In this document: one piece after another, positions 37,446 to 46,772 of the stretch
Numbering within the stretch: position 1 is the first letter of the stretch
Layout of the letters: each line of letters begins with the position of its first letter
Assembly: GCA_046331705.1 (NCBI GenBank)
Contig: JAXLQJ010000006.1
Coordinates: forward strand, 124,001-188,000
Length of the DNA: 64,000 bases
Direction: 5' to 3'
Source: JADJOY01 sp046331705 [NCBI: bacterium]
GTDB lineage: Bacteria > JADJOY01
The notes under the pieces: model-generated
What the model saw: the letters and a program-made list of their open reading frames with translations, nothing else
The model's database searches: none
Told to the model about the DNA's origin: nothing
Position numbers and translations under genes: made by a program

Positions 37446-38933
37446 ATGGCGCACGGACCCGAGGCTCCGAGGGACGACGTGTTTCTGGGAGCCGGCGCGG
37501 TTTCCGTCGAGCGGCACTGGCACGAGGAGTGCGGCGTCTTCGGGATCTTTCCGCACCCGGATGCGTCGCACCTGACGTACCTGGGGCTGCACGCGCTGCA
37601 ACATCGCGGTCAGGAGTCGGCCGGGATCGTCAGCACCGACGGCGAGCGGCTGCGCTCGCGGCTGGCGATGGGCCTGGTGCAGGACGTCTTCAGCGCCTCG
37701 ATCCTCGACGAGCTCAAAGGGCACGGAGCGGTCGGTCACGTCCGCTACTCGACCACGGGCTCGTCCACGCCGGACAACATCCAGCCGTTCTTCGGCACCT
37801 ACGCCGGCGGTCACATCGCGCTCGCCCACAACGGCAACCTCATCAACGCCGACGAGCTCAAGCGCGAGCTCGAGGCGCGTGGCGCGCTCTTCCGCGGCAC
37901 CAGCGACACCGAGGTCATCCTCTACCTGGCCATTCAGTCGCGGCAGGCGTCGGCCACCGATCGCATCGTCGAGGCCCTGTCGCGGGTCAAGGGTGCCTAC
38001 AGCCTGGTCGTGATGACCGACGATTCGCTGATCGCGGTGCGCGACCCGCACGGCTTTCGGCCGCTGGTGCTCGGCAAGGTGAAGGACGCGCACGTGGTCA
38101 CATCGGAGACCTGCGCCTTCCGGCTCGTGGACGCCGATTACCTGCGCGAGATCGAGCCAGGCGAGGTGGTCGAGATCACCCGCGACGGCATTCGCTCCTT
38201 CTTCCCATGGGGGCGCTCGACGCCCACGGCGCGGTGCGTCTTCGAGTACGTCTACTTCGCGCGCCCCGACAGCCTGGTCTACCAGCGCAACGTCTACGTG
38301 GTTCGACGCGAGATGGGGCGCATCCTGGCGCGCGAGGCGCCCGTGGAAGCGGACGTGATCGTCCCGGTGCCGGACTCGGGGGTGCCCGCGGCGATCGGCT
38401 TCTCGGAGCAGTCGGGCATCCCGTATCAAACCGGTCTCATCCGCAGCCACTACGTGGGCCGCACCTTCATCGAGCCGCGCGATTCCATCCGTCACTTCGG
38501 CGTGCGCTTGAAGCTCAGCCCCGTGCACGAGGTGCTGCGGGGGCAGCGCGTGGTGGTGGTGGACGACTCGATCGTCCGCGGCACCACCAGCCGCAAGCTG
38601 GTTCACCTCTTCCGCAAGGCAGGCGCCCGCGAGGTGCACATGCGGATCAGCTCGCCGCCCACGATCGGCTCTTGCTACTACGGCGTCGACACGCCGAATC
38701 GCGACGAGCTGATCGCCGCCAAGCAATCGGTCGAGTCCATCCGCGACTACCTGGAAGCCGATTCGCTCGCGTACCTGAGCCTGGAGGGCATGCGAAACGC
38801 CGCGGGCAATCACGACGGCTATTGCGATGCCTGCTTCACGGGGCGCTATCCCGTGGCCGTGGGCACGGCGTCCAACAGTCAGCTTCCGCTGTTCGACAGC
38901 ACGCTCCCGCCACACGATCTGGTCGCCGGATGA
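37446..38933 (+). CDS. purF: Amidophosphoribosyltransferase, [4Fe-4S] type
   Basis: A 495-residue enzyme that catalyses the first committed step of purine synthesis, PRPP plus glutamine to phosphoribosylamine. The nucleophile is Cys29 (HEECGVFGIF), preceded by a propeptide that must be removed, as in B. subtilis. The PRPP loop is VVVVDDSIVRGTTSR. Cys264, Cys410, Cys460 and Cys463 (CVFEY, IGSCYYG, YCDACFTG) match the four iron-sulphur ligands of the B. subtilis enzyme, so the maturation and oxygen-sensitive turnover seen there are expected. Its stop overlaps the next gene's ATG. Confidence 0.98.
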   Translation: MAHGPEAPRDDVFLGAGAVSVERHWHEECGVFGIFPHPDASHLTYLGLHALQHRGQESAGIVSTDGERLRSRLAMGLVQDVFSASILDELKGHGAVGHVRYSTTGSSTPDNIQPFFGTYAGGHIALAHNGNLINADELKRELEARGALFRGTSDTEVILYLAIQSRQASATDRIVEALSRVKGAYSLVVMTDDSLIAVRDPHGFRPLVLGKVKDAHVVTSETCAFRLVDADYLREIEPGEVVEITRDGIRSFFPWGRSTPTARCVFEYVYFARPDSLVYQRNVYVVRREMGRILAREAPVEADVIVPVPDSGVPAAIGFSEQSGIPYQTGLIRSHYVGRTFIEPRDSIRHFGVRLKLSPVHEVLRGQRVVVVDDSIVRGTTSRKLVHLFRKAGAREVHMRISSPPTIGSCYYGVDTPNRDELIAAKQSVESIRDYLEADSLAYLSLEGMRNAAGNHDGYCDACFTGRYPVAVGTASNSQLPLFDSTLPPHDLVAG

Positions 38934-39565
38934 CGCTCGCCCGTCCCTCGCTCGGCTCGCGCTCGCTCCGCGGCTCGCGTCGCTCGGCGGTCGCGTTGCT
39001 CGTCGCGGTGCTCACGGGCTGTGGCCTCTTCGACGCCGATCGCTTCCACTTCTGGCGGCACGACCCACTCTCGGACGCCTACCTGAGCGCGCTCGAGACC
39101 TGGACCCGGCAAGCGCAGATCCCCGAGGAGCTGACGCTCAGGCTCGGGCTCTCGGCGGTCTGGATCTCGAGCGAGTTCCGCGCCGCGCTCGACGCAGAGT
39201 CGCGGCGCTTGCTGAGCCTGCCGCCGGGCGCCGCTTCGCCGATCCTCCCCTCGCCGGTCCCGGGTGGCGTGGATCTGGTGGTGGCCGTCGCCGGCCCCTC
39301 GGACAAGGAGCTGGCGCTCGAGGCCAAGCAACCGTTCTGGAACCTGCAGCTCGTCGATTCCCGCGGCGCTCGCTGGAAGCCCACGCGTGTGGCGCGCATC
39401 GACGATCGCTCTCCCGATCGCCGGCTCTTCCCGTTCCACGACAGCTTCAGTCGGCTCTACCTCGTGAGCTTTCCCGCCGAGCTCTCGCGTGCGCCGGGTA
39501 GCGGCACGCTCACGCTCGAAGCGACTGGCGTCTACGGGCGCGCCTCGGTCGGCTGGAACCTCTGA
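38930..39565 (+). CDS. Lipoprotein of unknown function, coupled to purF
   Basis: A 211-residue protein with a canonical lipobox (LTGC, Cys31) after a long basic N-terminus. The body is not recognised. It contains a helical first part (LSDAYLSALETWTRQAQIPEEL) and a beta-rich second part (VDLVVAVAG, FWNLQLVD, LTLEATGVYGR). The ATG overlaps the purF TGA, so ribosomes finishing purF can start it, although a purine link is not obvious. Chance tail-in of a neighbour is as likely as a shared function. Confidence 0.8.
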   Translation: MTLARPSLGSRSLRGSRRSAVALLVAVLTGCGLFDADRFHFWRHDPLSDAYLSALETWTRQAQIPEELTLRLGLSAVWISSEFRAALDAESRRLLSLPPGAASPILPSPVPGGVDLVVAVAGPSDKELALEAKQPFWNLQLVDSRGARWKPTRVARIDDRSPDRRLFPFHDSFSRLYLVSFPAELSRAPGSGTLTLEATGVYGRASVGWNL

Positions 39566-39593
39566 GCGGCGCGCCGCGCCGAGGATCTGCGGC

Positions 39594-40037
39594 GTGTCGA
39601 TCTACGGCGCACCCAACCCCGTCGTCCGGCCGATCCTTCGGTCGCGCTTTCACCGCGTGCTGAGCGGCTTCCTGCTGCTCGTCACGGTCACGGGCCGAAA
39701 GACCGGCAAGCGACACACGTTCCCGGTCATGTACGCCCGGGATGGCGCGGACATCGTCATCGTCGCCGGCTGGGCGTCGAAGAAGCGCTGGTGGAAGAAC
39801 CTGATCGGCGGCGGCGACGTCACCGTCCAGATGGCTGGCGAGACGCTGCCCGGACGCGGAACCACGCTCGTCGACGCGACGGCGGAACGCGGGCGCACGC
39901 TGCGCGCCTACCTCACGCGCTTCCCCGCAGCGGTGAGGACCGTGGGTGCGCCGCGCGATTGGCGAACGGCGAGCGACGAAAGCCTCGCCCAGAGCCGCGG
40001 CGACGCCGCCGTGGTGCGGGTCGTGCTCGCTCGCTGA
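39594..40037 (+). CDS. Deazaflavin-dependent nitroreductase family protein (DUF385/Ddn-like)
   Basis: A 147-residue protein of the split beta-barrel flavin fold. The family pattern GRKTGKRHTFPVMYARDGADIVIVA (shown here as GRKTGKRHTFPV, then DGADIVIVAGW) with WWKNLIGGGDVTVQ is that of Ddn/F420H2-dependent and FMN-binding oxidoreductases. Cofactor use cannot be told by sight. The start is a GTG 28 bases after the previous gene. No partner is evident. Confidence 0.82.
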   Translation: MSIYGAPNPVVRPILRSRFHRVLSGFLLLVTVTGRKTGKRHTFPVMYARDGADIVIVAGWASKKRWWKNLIGGGDVTVQMAGETLPGRGTTLVDATAERGRTLRAYLTRFPAAVRTVGAPRDWRTASDESLAQSRGDAAVVRVVLAR

Positions 40038-40089
40038 GCTCCGCGCGAGCGGCGGGCGGGTGAGAGCCCGCCCAGCGAATCTCGTCCGC

Positions 40090-40095
40090 TATACT
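40090..40095 (+). promoter_or_regulatory. -10 box of the moxR-type operon
   Basis: TATACT, 50 bases before the ATG of the ATPase gene. No good -35 is seen at 16-18 bp (the region is CCCGCC), so activation is possible. Confidence 0.45.
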
Positions 40096-40145
40096 CGCGG
40101 GCGTTTCCGGCGCCGACGCCGCGGCGACCACGAGGATCGCGTCCC

Positions 40146-40973
40146 ATGTCGAACAAGGGCTTCAATCGATTCGAGCGGGCCACGGGCTACGTCGTATCCG
40201 ACGGGCTTCGCGAGGCCGTCAACTTGGCGCTGTGTCTCGAGCGGCCGCTCTTGCTCAAGGGCGAGCCGGGCACCGGCAAGACGGTGCTCGCGGGTCACGT
40301 GGCGGACGCCATCGGGCTCAAGCTCATCCGCTGGCACGTGAAGTCCACGACCAAGGCGCAAGACGGCCTCTACGTGTACGACACGGTGGCGCGCCTCCAC
40401 GACAGCCGCTTCGGCGATCACGACGTTCGCGACATCGAGCACTACATCAAGCTCGGGCCGCTCGGCGAGGCCTTCGCGTCGGACGCGCAGGTGGTGCTCT
40501 TGATCGACGAGGTCGACAAGGCGGATCTCGAGTTCCCGAACGATCTCTTGAACGAGCTCGATCTGATGCGCTTCACGATCCACGAGACCAACCGTGAGAT
40601 CGCCGCCAAGCACCGGCCGCTCGTGGTGATCACGTCCAACAACGAGAAGGAGCTGCCGGACGCGTTCCTGCGCCGCTGCGTCTTCCACTTCATCGAGTTC
40701 CCGAGCCCCGAGCTGATGCGCGAGATCGTCCACGTCCACCATCCGGATCTGGAAGACCGCTTGCTGGAGCAGAGCTTGGAGGTGTTCTACGCGCTACGCG
40801 GCATCGCCCAGGTGCGCAAGCCCCCGTCGACCTCCGAGCTGATCGACTGGCTGGCCGCGCTCCAGACCGCGGGCGTGAGCCCGGACGTGATCCGCAAGAA
40901 GCTGCCGATGCTCGGTGCGTTGCTCAAGAAGGAACAGGACGTCGAGGTCGCCCGTCGCGCGGTGCTCCACTGA
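40146..40973 (+). CDS. MoxR-family AAA+ ATPase
   Basis: A 275-residue ATPase with Walker A GEPGTGKT (39-46), Walker B LLIDEVD (118-124), sensor 1 VITSNNEKELP and the arginine finger region LRRCVFHFIEFP. MoxR ATPases act as chaperones that insert metals or cofactors, or remodel complexes, together with a VWA protein. The VWA gene starts 18 bases downstream and a third gene overlaps that, so all three are probably one operon. This ATPase belongs to the short CoxD/PA2707-like group that pairs with CoxE-type proteins. The target enzyme is not encoded nearby. Confidence 0.95.
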   Translation: MSNKGFNRFERATGYVVSDGLREAVNLALCLERPLLLKGEPGTGKTVLAGHVADAIGLKLIRWHVKSTTKAQDGLYVYDTVARLHDSRFGDHDVRDIEHYIKLGPLGEAFASDAQVVLLIDEVDKADLEFPNDLLNELDLMRFTIHETNREIAAKHRPLVVITSNNEKELPDAFLRRCVFHFIEFPSPELMREIVHVHHPDLEDRLLEQSLEVFYALRGIAQVRKPPSTSELIDWLAALQTAGVSPDVIRKKLPMLGALLKKEQDVEVARRAVLH

Positions 40974-40991
40974 TTCGCTGAGGCGAGCCGC

Positions 40992-42296
40992 ATGCCACCG
41001 CTACCCAAAGACATCGGCGCGGGGCCGCTCTTCGCACGGCTTCTCTTCGAGCTCCGTGCGCGCCGGGTGCCGGTGGGGATGACCGAGTGGATGACGTTGA
41101 TGCGCGCGCTGGCGCTCGGCCTGCACCACGCCAGCCTGACCGGCTTCTACCATTGCGCGCGCTCGATCCTGATCCACTCGGAGGCTCATTTCGACGCCTT
41201 CGATCAGGCGTTCGGCGTGGTCTTCCAAGGCCTCGAGGGGACGGCGCTCGAGATCACCGACGACCTCCTCGAGTGGCTCAAGGACCCGAAGCGCTTCAAC
41301 CTGAGCGCCGAGCAGCTCGCCGAGATCCAGAAGCTCGGCCTCGACGAGCTGATCCGGCTCTTCGAGGAGCGGCTGAAGGAACAGAAGGAACGGCACGACG
41401 GCGGCAACAAGTGGATCGGCACCGGCGGCACCAGCCCGTTCGGTCACAGCGGCCAGCACCCCGGCGGGCTGCGCTTGGGCGGCGAGGGAGGCGGCCGCTC
41501 GGCGATGCAGATCGCCGGGGAGCGCCGCTTCAAGAATTACCGCGCGGATCTGGTCCTCGACGTGCGGCAGATCGGTGCCGCGCTGCGCCGCTTGCGCGAG
41601 CTGACCCGCGAGGGCGCCAGCGACGAGCTCGATCTCGACGGCACGATCGACAAGACCTGCCGGAACGCCGGTGAGCTGGAGGTCGTGCTGCGCGCGGCGC
41701 GCCGCAACAACGTGCGTGTCGTGCTCTTGCTCGACGTCGGCGGCTCGATGACGCCTCACGCCCGCACCGTGAGCCGGTTGCTGACGGCGGCCAAGCAAGC
41801 GCATCACCTGCGCGAGCTGCGCTGCTACTACTTCCACAACTGCGTCTACGAGAAGGTCTACTTCGACGCGTCGTTCCGCGAGGGGATCGCCGTCGAGGAG
41901 CTGATCCACACCACGCAGCGCAGCTACAAGCTCATCCTCGTGGGCGACGCGCTCATGCACCCGGCCGAGCTGCTCGAGCCGGGCGGCGCCATCTACTACA
42001 CGCACCGCAACACGCAGGCGGGAATCTACTGGCTCAAGGCGCTCGCCGATCATTTCCAGCGCACCCTCTGGCTCAACCCCGAGCCCGTCCAGTACTGGGA
42101 CCAGCCGACCATCCGCATGGTCTCGAACATCTTCGCCATGTATCCGCTCACCCTCGAAGGCCTCACGGAAGGCATTCGTGAGCTGGTCGCGGGCAAGGGC
42201 CAGAGCGCCGGCATCGCCGCCGCCAAGCGCATGCAGGAAGCCATGCTCGGCAAGCCCTTGAAGCGCGATCCCTGGCTCGATCGGTTTCTGTCATGA
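40992..42296 (+). CDS. VWA domain protein, CoxE-like
   Basis: A 434-residue protein. The N-terminal 230 residues are helical with a Gly-rich stretch at 138-170. The VWA domain starts at about 240 with [11 protein letters not shown]. The metal-ion-dependent adhesion site normally reads DxSxS; here the first Ser is Gly (DVGGS, 248-252), a change shared by the CoxE-like group. The second and third MIDAS positions appear as T (RSYKL...VGDAL) and D. It is expected to form a pair with the MoxR ATPase upstream and help assemble or activate a client. The stop overlaps the next gene by four bases. Confidence 0.9.
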   Translation: MPPLPKDIGAGPLFARLLFELRARRVPVGMTEWMTLMRALALGLHHASLTGFYHCARSILIHSEAHFDAFDQAFGVVFQGLEGTALEITDDLLEWLKDPKRFNLSAEQLAEIQKLGLDELIRLFEERLKEQKERHDGGNKWIGTGGTSPFGHSGQHPGGLRLGGEGGGRSAMQIAGERRFKNYRADLVLDVRQIGAALRRLRELTREGASDELDLDGTIDKTCRNAGELEVVLRAARRNNVRVVLLLDVGGSMTPHARTVSRLLTAAKQAHHLRELRCYYFHNCVYEKVYFDASFREGIAVEELIHTTQRSYKLILVGDALMHPAELLEPGGAIYYTHRNTQAGIYWLKALADHFQRTLWLNPEPVQYWDQPTIRMVSNIFAMYPLTLEGLTEGIRELVAGKGQSAGIAAAKRMQEAMLGKPLKRDPWLDRFLS

Positions 42297-43402
42297 CCTC
42301 GAACAGCGCACGCTCCACGGCCTTGGTGCTCGAACCACTCGGCAAGCTCGCGCGCGGTGCCGTCGAGCGTGCCTCGACGCTCGCACCGGTGGTGCCGCGC
42401 CGGTTGGACGAATACGCGGCGAGGCTGTGGGCGCCGTGGCACGTCCGCACGCTCATCCTGCCGCTGCCCGGTGCCGGCGACGTCGAGCTGTTGTTCACGA
42501 ACCTGATCGTGGGGCGCGTGGGCGTGATGGGCTTCGACGACGATCCGCCGCGGACCCGCACGGCGAGCGACGCGCGCGACGAAGGCCATCTCGCGCTCCT
42601 GGCCCTGGGCGGCGGCGCCAGCGTCGCGCAGACCCTGCTCTTCTCGCGGCGCCAGCACGTGCGGACGCTGGAGGACGGTTTTCGCGTCGAGGTGCCGGAC
42701 TCGTTCGCGCTCGAGATCCGCGGCCGCTGGCCCGACTACCAGCAGCAGCTCGTCGTTCCGAGTGCGGAGCTCGAGCTCGAGCTGCGGGTGCGTTGCCTGC
42801 CGCCGGCGCGCTGGTGGGCCTATGCGCCGCGCGTCTACGTGCACCATTCGGGCTTCGGCGAGGCCACCGGCTCGGTGGTGGTGCGCGGTCGCCGCACGGC
42901 GATCCAGCACCCGGTGTCGCTCGAGCCGGCGACCGGCAGGAATCTGCTCGGCTTGCCCGGCGCGCCGCGGGTGCCCGCCACGGTCTTTCACTACCAGCTC
43001 GGAACGTTGCCGGGAGCGGGAACCTTCGCGATCGGATGCTTCCGGCTCGGCGCATTCGAACCGTTTCGCGCCGGCGAGCTCGTGTTGCCGGACGGACGGC
43101 ACGAGCGATTGGTGGACTGGGACATGTCCGTGGACGAGACGAGCTGGATCACGGCGCGCGCTGGCGGTCCCATCGAGGTTCCGTCCCGTTTCACGGTGCG
43201 GGCACGCGGCGAGACCGCGCGTCTCGAGTACAGCGCCGTGCGCGACTGGCCGGTGATCGCTCAGTCGGGCCGACTCACGGCGAGCGGCGCCCGCATCCGC
43301 GGGCGCCTGTGGGTCGCGGGGCACTCCTCGGAGCCGGTCGATGGCGTGGTCTACGAGGAGCACCTCCAGGCGCCGGGCGTGAAGCAGCGCGCCACCGCCT
43401 GA
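42293..43402 (+). CDS. Beta-rich protein of unknown function in the MoxR/VWA operon
   Basis: A 369-residue protein with no signal peptide and no recognised motif. Most of it is predicted beta strand with many Trp and aromatic residues (RWWAYAPRVYVHHSG, ITARAGGPIEVP), recalling AttH/CrtC-like double lipocalin folds, though this is only an impression. It is coupled to the VWA gene by an ATGA overlap, so it is a candidate client or third partner of the MoxR-VWA pair. No similar gene elsewhere in the window. Confidence 0.7.
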   Translation: MTSNSARSTALVLEPLGKLARGAVERASTLAPVVPRRLDEYAARLWAPWHVRTLILPLPGAGDVELLFTNLIVGRVGVMGFDDDPPRTRTASDARDEGHLALLALGGGASVAQTLLFSRRQHVRTLEDGFRVEVPDSFALEIRGRWPDYQQQLVVPSAELELELRVRCLPPARWWAYAPRVYVHHSGFGEATGSVVVRGRRTAIQHPVSLEPATGRNLLGLPGAPRVPATVFHYQLGTLPGAGTFAIGCFRLGAFEPFRAGELVLPDGRHERLVDWDMSVDETSWITARAGGPIEVPSRFTVRARGETARLEYSAVRDWPVIAQSGRLTASGARIRGRLWVAGHSSEPVDGVVYEEHLQAPGVKQRATA

Positions 43403-43532
43403 AGCGCGCGCCCTCCGGCGAGCGCCGAACGGGAGCGTTGCGCTCCGGCCGCGCGTGACCCAGAATCCGAGCTGGCGGGAGTCCGCGGCGTGCCGCTCAA
43501 GGGCGCGTGGTCATTCCCGCACGAGGTTGCCG

Positions 43533-45221
43533 ATGAAGCGTTTCCTTCCACTCGGGGCCACGCTCGTCGTGGCCGTCACCTGGATGCTTCCGAGCGTCGC
43601 CTCGGCGGCGCCCGAGAAGTCGTATGCGAACGGGGTGACGGTGAGCGGGCCGGTGTCGCCGAAGGTGTCGATCCCGCTGCGCAGCCTGCGCGTCAACGCA
43701 GCGCTCACCAGCCCGCGCAAGAAAGCGGAGGACCGCGAGAATCCGCTCGACTATCTGCCGGACCACGGCCGGGCCGGCACGTGGAATCGCACGTCCGTGC
43801 CGGTCGATCCGCTGGCCGCCAAGAGCGTCAACCCGGCGCACCACACGCCCTCGCCGTCGGCGCAATGGGACGGCACCAGCAATCCCACCGGCTGCGGCGG
43901 ATGCAGCCCCCCGGACGTCGCCGGCGACATCGGCTGGAACCACTACGTCCAGGTCGTGAACGCCACGAAGGTGGCGATCTACGACAAGGCCGGCACGTTG
44001 CTGTCGGGGCCGAGCGACCTCGGTGACTTCTGGTCGAGCGGCAACTGCACCGGCAACGCCGGCGATCCGGTGCTCTTCTACGACACGCTCGCCGACCGCT
44101 GGGTGCTCTCGCAGTTCACGTATCCGCTCAAGGACATCTGCATCGCCGTTTCCCAGACCGCGGATCCCCTCGGCTCCTACTACATATACACGTTCGCCGT
44201 GACCGGCCTCGGCGCCCCCGACTACTTCAAGCTCAGCGCGTGGTCGGATGGCTATTACATGAGCGCCAACCAGAACAACTACTCGGCCATGGTCGTGGAC
44301 CGCAATCGCATGCTCGGTGGGCTGTCCGCCACACTGCAGCGCTTCGCCACCACCACGGACGCGTCTCACGCCGCGGTCCCCAACTTCGTGTTGCCTGCGC
44401 ACGTCCTGGGACAGACGGCGCCGCCCGCGGGCACACCCGGGTTCTTCGCGACGTTCCTGGCCGACGACTACGCGCCCCACGGGGTCGCAACCGATCAGGT
44501 GCGGGTCTACGCGTTCCACGCCGACTTCACGACTCCAGCCAACTCCACCTTCCTCGACGTCGGCGACATCGCCGTGGCCTCGTTCACCTACACCGTTTGC
44601 GGCTTCTTCAACTTCGACTGCGCGCCCCAGGGCGGCACGTCGCAGAAGGTCGACGCGCTCTCCGAGTGGCCGATGTGGCGGCTCAACTACCGGAACTTCG
44701 GAGACCACGAGAGCTTGGTGGCGAACTTCACGGTGCCGAACGCGTCGAACGCCGCACCCCGCTGGTTCGAGCTGCAACGACCGACGTCTGGATCGTGGTC
44801 GCTGTTCCAGGAAGGCACCTACGCGCCCGACGCGAACTGGCGTTACATGGGTTCGATGGCCTCGGACGGCCAGGGAAACCTGGCGCTCGGCTTCACGGAG
44901 TCCTCGGTCTCGGTCAAACCGCGGATCCGTTACGCCACGCGGTTGGTGAGCGACACCGCCGGCACGCTCGGCGCGCCGGTCTCGCTCATCGACGGCGGCG
45001 GATCGCAAACGGGCTCGAATCGCTGGGGCGATTACACGACCATGAGCGTCGATCCCTCGAACGATTGCGACTTCTACTACACCAACGAGTACTACTCGTC
45101 GGATTCCAGCGCATCGTGGAAGACGCGGATCGGCAGCTTCCGCGTTCCCCAATGCAAGAACATCTTCCTCGACAACTTCGAGATCGGGGCGACGACCCGC
45201 TGGGACGCGGAAGCGCCCTGA
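43533..45221 (+). CDS. Secreted protein with C-terminal FExG...W tail
   Basis: A 562-residue protein with a signal peptide (SVASA cleavage). Conserved strings such as FGDHESLVANFTV, GTYAPDANWRYMGSMA, SQTGSNRWGDYTTMSVDP and CDFYYTNEYY mark a large family of secreted proteins of unknown function seen in Acidobacteria, Proteobacteria and relatives. The fold looks like a beta-propeller or similar repeat: the domain reports events of the NHYVQVVNATKVAIYDK type. Four Cys near residue 120 (GCGGCSPPD) are unusual. The C-terminus ends CKNIFLDNFEIGATTRWDAEAP (given here as IFLDNFEIG, then TTRWDA), similar to the tail of the protein at 3563-5068. Confidence 0.85.
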   Translation: MKRFLPLGATLVVAVTWMLPSVASAAPEKSYANGVTVSGPVSPKVSIPLRSLRVNAALTSPRKKAEDRENPLDYLPDHGRAGTWNRTSVPVDPLAAKSVNPAHHTPSPSAQWDGTSNPTGCGGCSPPDVAGDIGWNHYVQVVNATKVAIYDKAGTLLSGPSDLGDFWSSGNCTGNAGDPVLFYDTLADRWVLSQFTYPLKDICIAVSQTADPLGSYYIYTFAVTGLGAPDYFKLSAWSDGYYMSANQNNYSAMVVDRNRMLGGLSATLQRFATTTDASHAAVPNFVLPAHVLGQTAPPAGTPGFFATFLADDYAPHGVATDQVRVYAFHADFTTPANSTFLDVGDIAVASFTYTVCGFFNFDCAPQGGTSQKVDALSEWPMWRLNYRNFGDHESLVANFTVPNASNAAPRWFELQRPTSGSWSLFQEGTYAPDANWRYMGSMASDGQGNLALGFTESSVSVKPRIRYATRLVSDTAGTLGAPVSLIDGGGSQTGSNRWGDYTTMSVDPSNDCDFYYTNEYYSSDSSASWKTRIGSFRVPQCKNIFLDNFEIGATTRWDAEAP

Positions 45222-45284
45222 CACGCCGGCCGAGCGCCCCGCACGCGCGTGCTCGGCCTCGCGCGCGCGGCACGTCCGTCGTGC

Positions 45285-45290
45285 TAGCGT
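45285..45290 (+). promoter_or_regulatory. Possible -10 box of the PHP lipoprotein gene
   Basis: TAGCGT. The upstream 16-18 bp positions have no clear -35. The expected start at about 45297 would put the hairpin at 45310-45333 in the leader. Confidence 0.35.
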
Positions 45291-45309
45291 AGAAGCTCCT
45301 TCGTCACGG

Positions 45310-45333
45310 CGGGATCGCGTGCTCGCGATCCCG
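45310..45333 (+). promoter_or_regulatory. Leader hairpin touching the ribosome site of the PHP gene
   Basis: CGGGATCGCG (45310-45319) and CGCGATCCCG (45324-45333), a perfect 10-bp stem around TGCT. The Shine-Dalgarno GGAGG (45333-45337) starts at the last paired base, nine bases before the ATG at 45346. The position suggests control of translation. Confidence 0.6.
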
Positions 45334-45345
45334 GAGGTTTTGCTC

Positions 45346-46731
45346 ATGCAACGAAGCGCGACCCGTCTCGTTCTGGCCGCCACGCTGCTGTTCGCCGCGG
45401 CTTGCGATCCCCGGACCTTCCCCAAGGATCTGCCGCCCTCAGACGAGCTCGGCTCGCCGCGCGGCTATCAGATCGCGCGCAGCATCATCCATCTCCATTC
45501 GCCCTTCTCGCACGACGCCTGCGACAACAACGGGTTGCCCGGCGGGGTGGTGAACGAGTCGTGCTACCAGGACCTGCGCTATGCGATGTGCGAGCTCCAC
45601 ATCGACTTCGCGAACCTCACCGACCACCCGGCGCACATGGACGAGTTCGAGTTCCCGGACCTGCTCTTGCCGCGTGGCGGCGACGTGATCGAGGACGGTC
45701 CGTTCGGCCCGGTCGCGAACCACGTCTCTTGCGACAACGGCGCCGCGCCCATTCTCACCGTGGGCTTCGAGGACGAGCTCATGCCCTACGGCATGGAGCG
45801 GCACCTGGCTCCCGATCAGCCGACTCGCGATCAGCTCTACAACGATTCGAGCCCGGCGACCGTTTCGCTGCTCCAGGGCACGGCGCAGGCGGTGGCGGGG
45901 ATCGCGCACACCGAGAGCAAGCCCACCGACTATCTGCTGGGGTTGGGCATGGACTCGATCGAGATCTACAACATCCACGCCAACCTCGACCCCGACATCC
46001 GCCAGGAATTCCTCGGTCTGCCGCCGCTCGACGGTGGGCTGGCGTTGTTGCCGTACATCCTGAACCCCACCTCCGTGCCGGTGCCCGATCTCTCGTTCCT
46101 CTCGTATTTCGTGTTGTCCCCGATCTACTTCGAGAAGTGGAACACGCTGACGGCAGCGGGCCTGCACGTGACGGGTACCGCGGGTAGCGATTCGCATCAG
46201 AACGTGCTCGCCCTCACGGCGCCCGACGGCGAGCGCATGGATCAGCACCGCCGGCTTCTCAAGTGGATCTCGAATCACTTGCTGGTGAGCGAGCGCTCGC
46301 TGGACGCCGAGAAGGACGCGGCGCGGAACGAGCGCAACTTCGTGGTCGTCGAGGGGCTCGGCTCACCGGTCGGCTACGACTTCTACGCCACCGCCGGTGG
46401 CAACACCGTGGGGATGGGCGACACCGGCGCCTTCGTGCCGGGCGACACCACCATTCACGTGCCATTGCCCACGCTTCATCCCTCGGCGCCCGGCGGCGGC
46501 CCTGCCGATCTCGTGACGATCAAGCTCAAGCGCGTGTTGCCTGGCGGACTCGACGAGCTGGTCGCCACCAGCGACGACGCGCCGCTCGACTTCGCGGCCA
46601 CCGAGCCCGGCGCCTATCGCGCGGAGATCTGGATGGTGCCGAACCACCTGCTCCCGCACCTCGGACCGACGCCGGACGCCTACCTCGTGCCCACGCCCTG
46701 GATTCTCACGAACCACCTCTATCTGCAGTAG
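45346..46731 (+). CDS. PHP-domain metal-dependent phosphoesterase-like lipoprotein
   Basis: A 461-residue lipoprotein (Cys20 after FAA). The PHP metal site is visible: IIHLHSPFSHD near residue 45, NLTDHPAHMDEF near 92, IAHTESK near 190 and GTAGSDSHQN near 280. These supply the His/Asp/Glu ligands for a trinuclear centre. PHP enzymes hydrolyse phosphate esters, but exported lipoprotein forms are of unknown substrate. The C-terminal third (residues 320-461) is a beta domain. The start with GGAGG at good spacing is chosen over an in-frame ATG at 45319 that lies inside the hairpin. Confidence 0.85.
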   Translation: MQRSATRLVLAATLLFAAACDPRTFPKDLPPSDELGSPRGYQIARSIIHLHSPFSHDACDNNGLPGGVVNESCYQDLRYAMCELHIDFANLTDHPAHMDEFEFPDLLLPRGGDVIEDGPFGPVANHVSCDNGAAPILTVGFEDELMPYGMERHLAPDQPTRDQLYNDSSPATVSLLQGTAQAVAGIAHTESKPTDYLLGLGMDSIEIYNIHANLDPDIRQEFLGLPPLDGGLALLPYILNPTSVPVPDLSFLSYFVLSPIYFEKWNTLTAAGLHVTGTAGSDSHQNVLALTAPDGERMDQHRRLLKWISNHLLVSERSLDAEKDAARNERNFVVVEGLGSPVGYDFYATAGGNTVGMGDTGAFVPGDTTIHVPLPTLHPSAPGGGPADLVTIKLKRVLPGGLDELVATSDDAPLDFAATEPGAYRAEIWMVPNHLLPHLGPTPDAYLVPTPWILTNHLYLQ

Positions 46732-46772
46732 CGGTTCGGTGCGCCCGGCTCGCGGATGCTTCCGTTCGCGGG

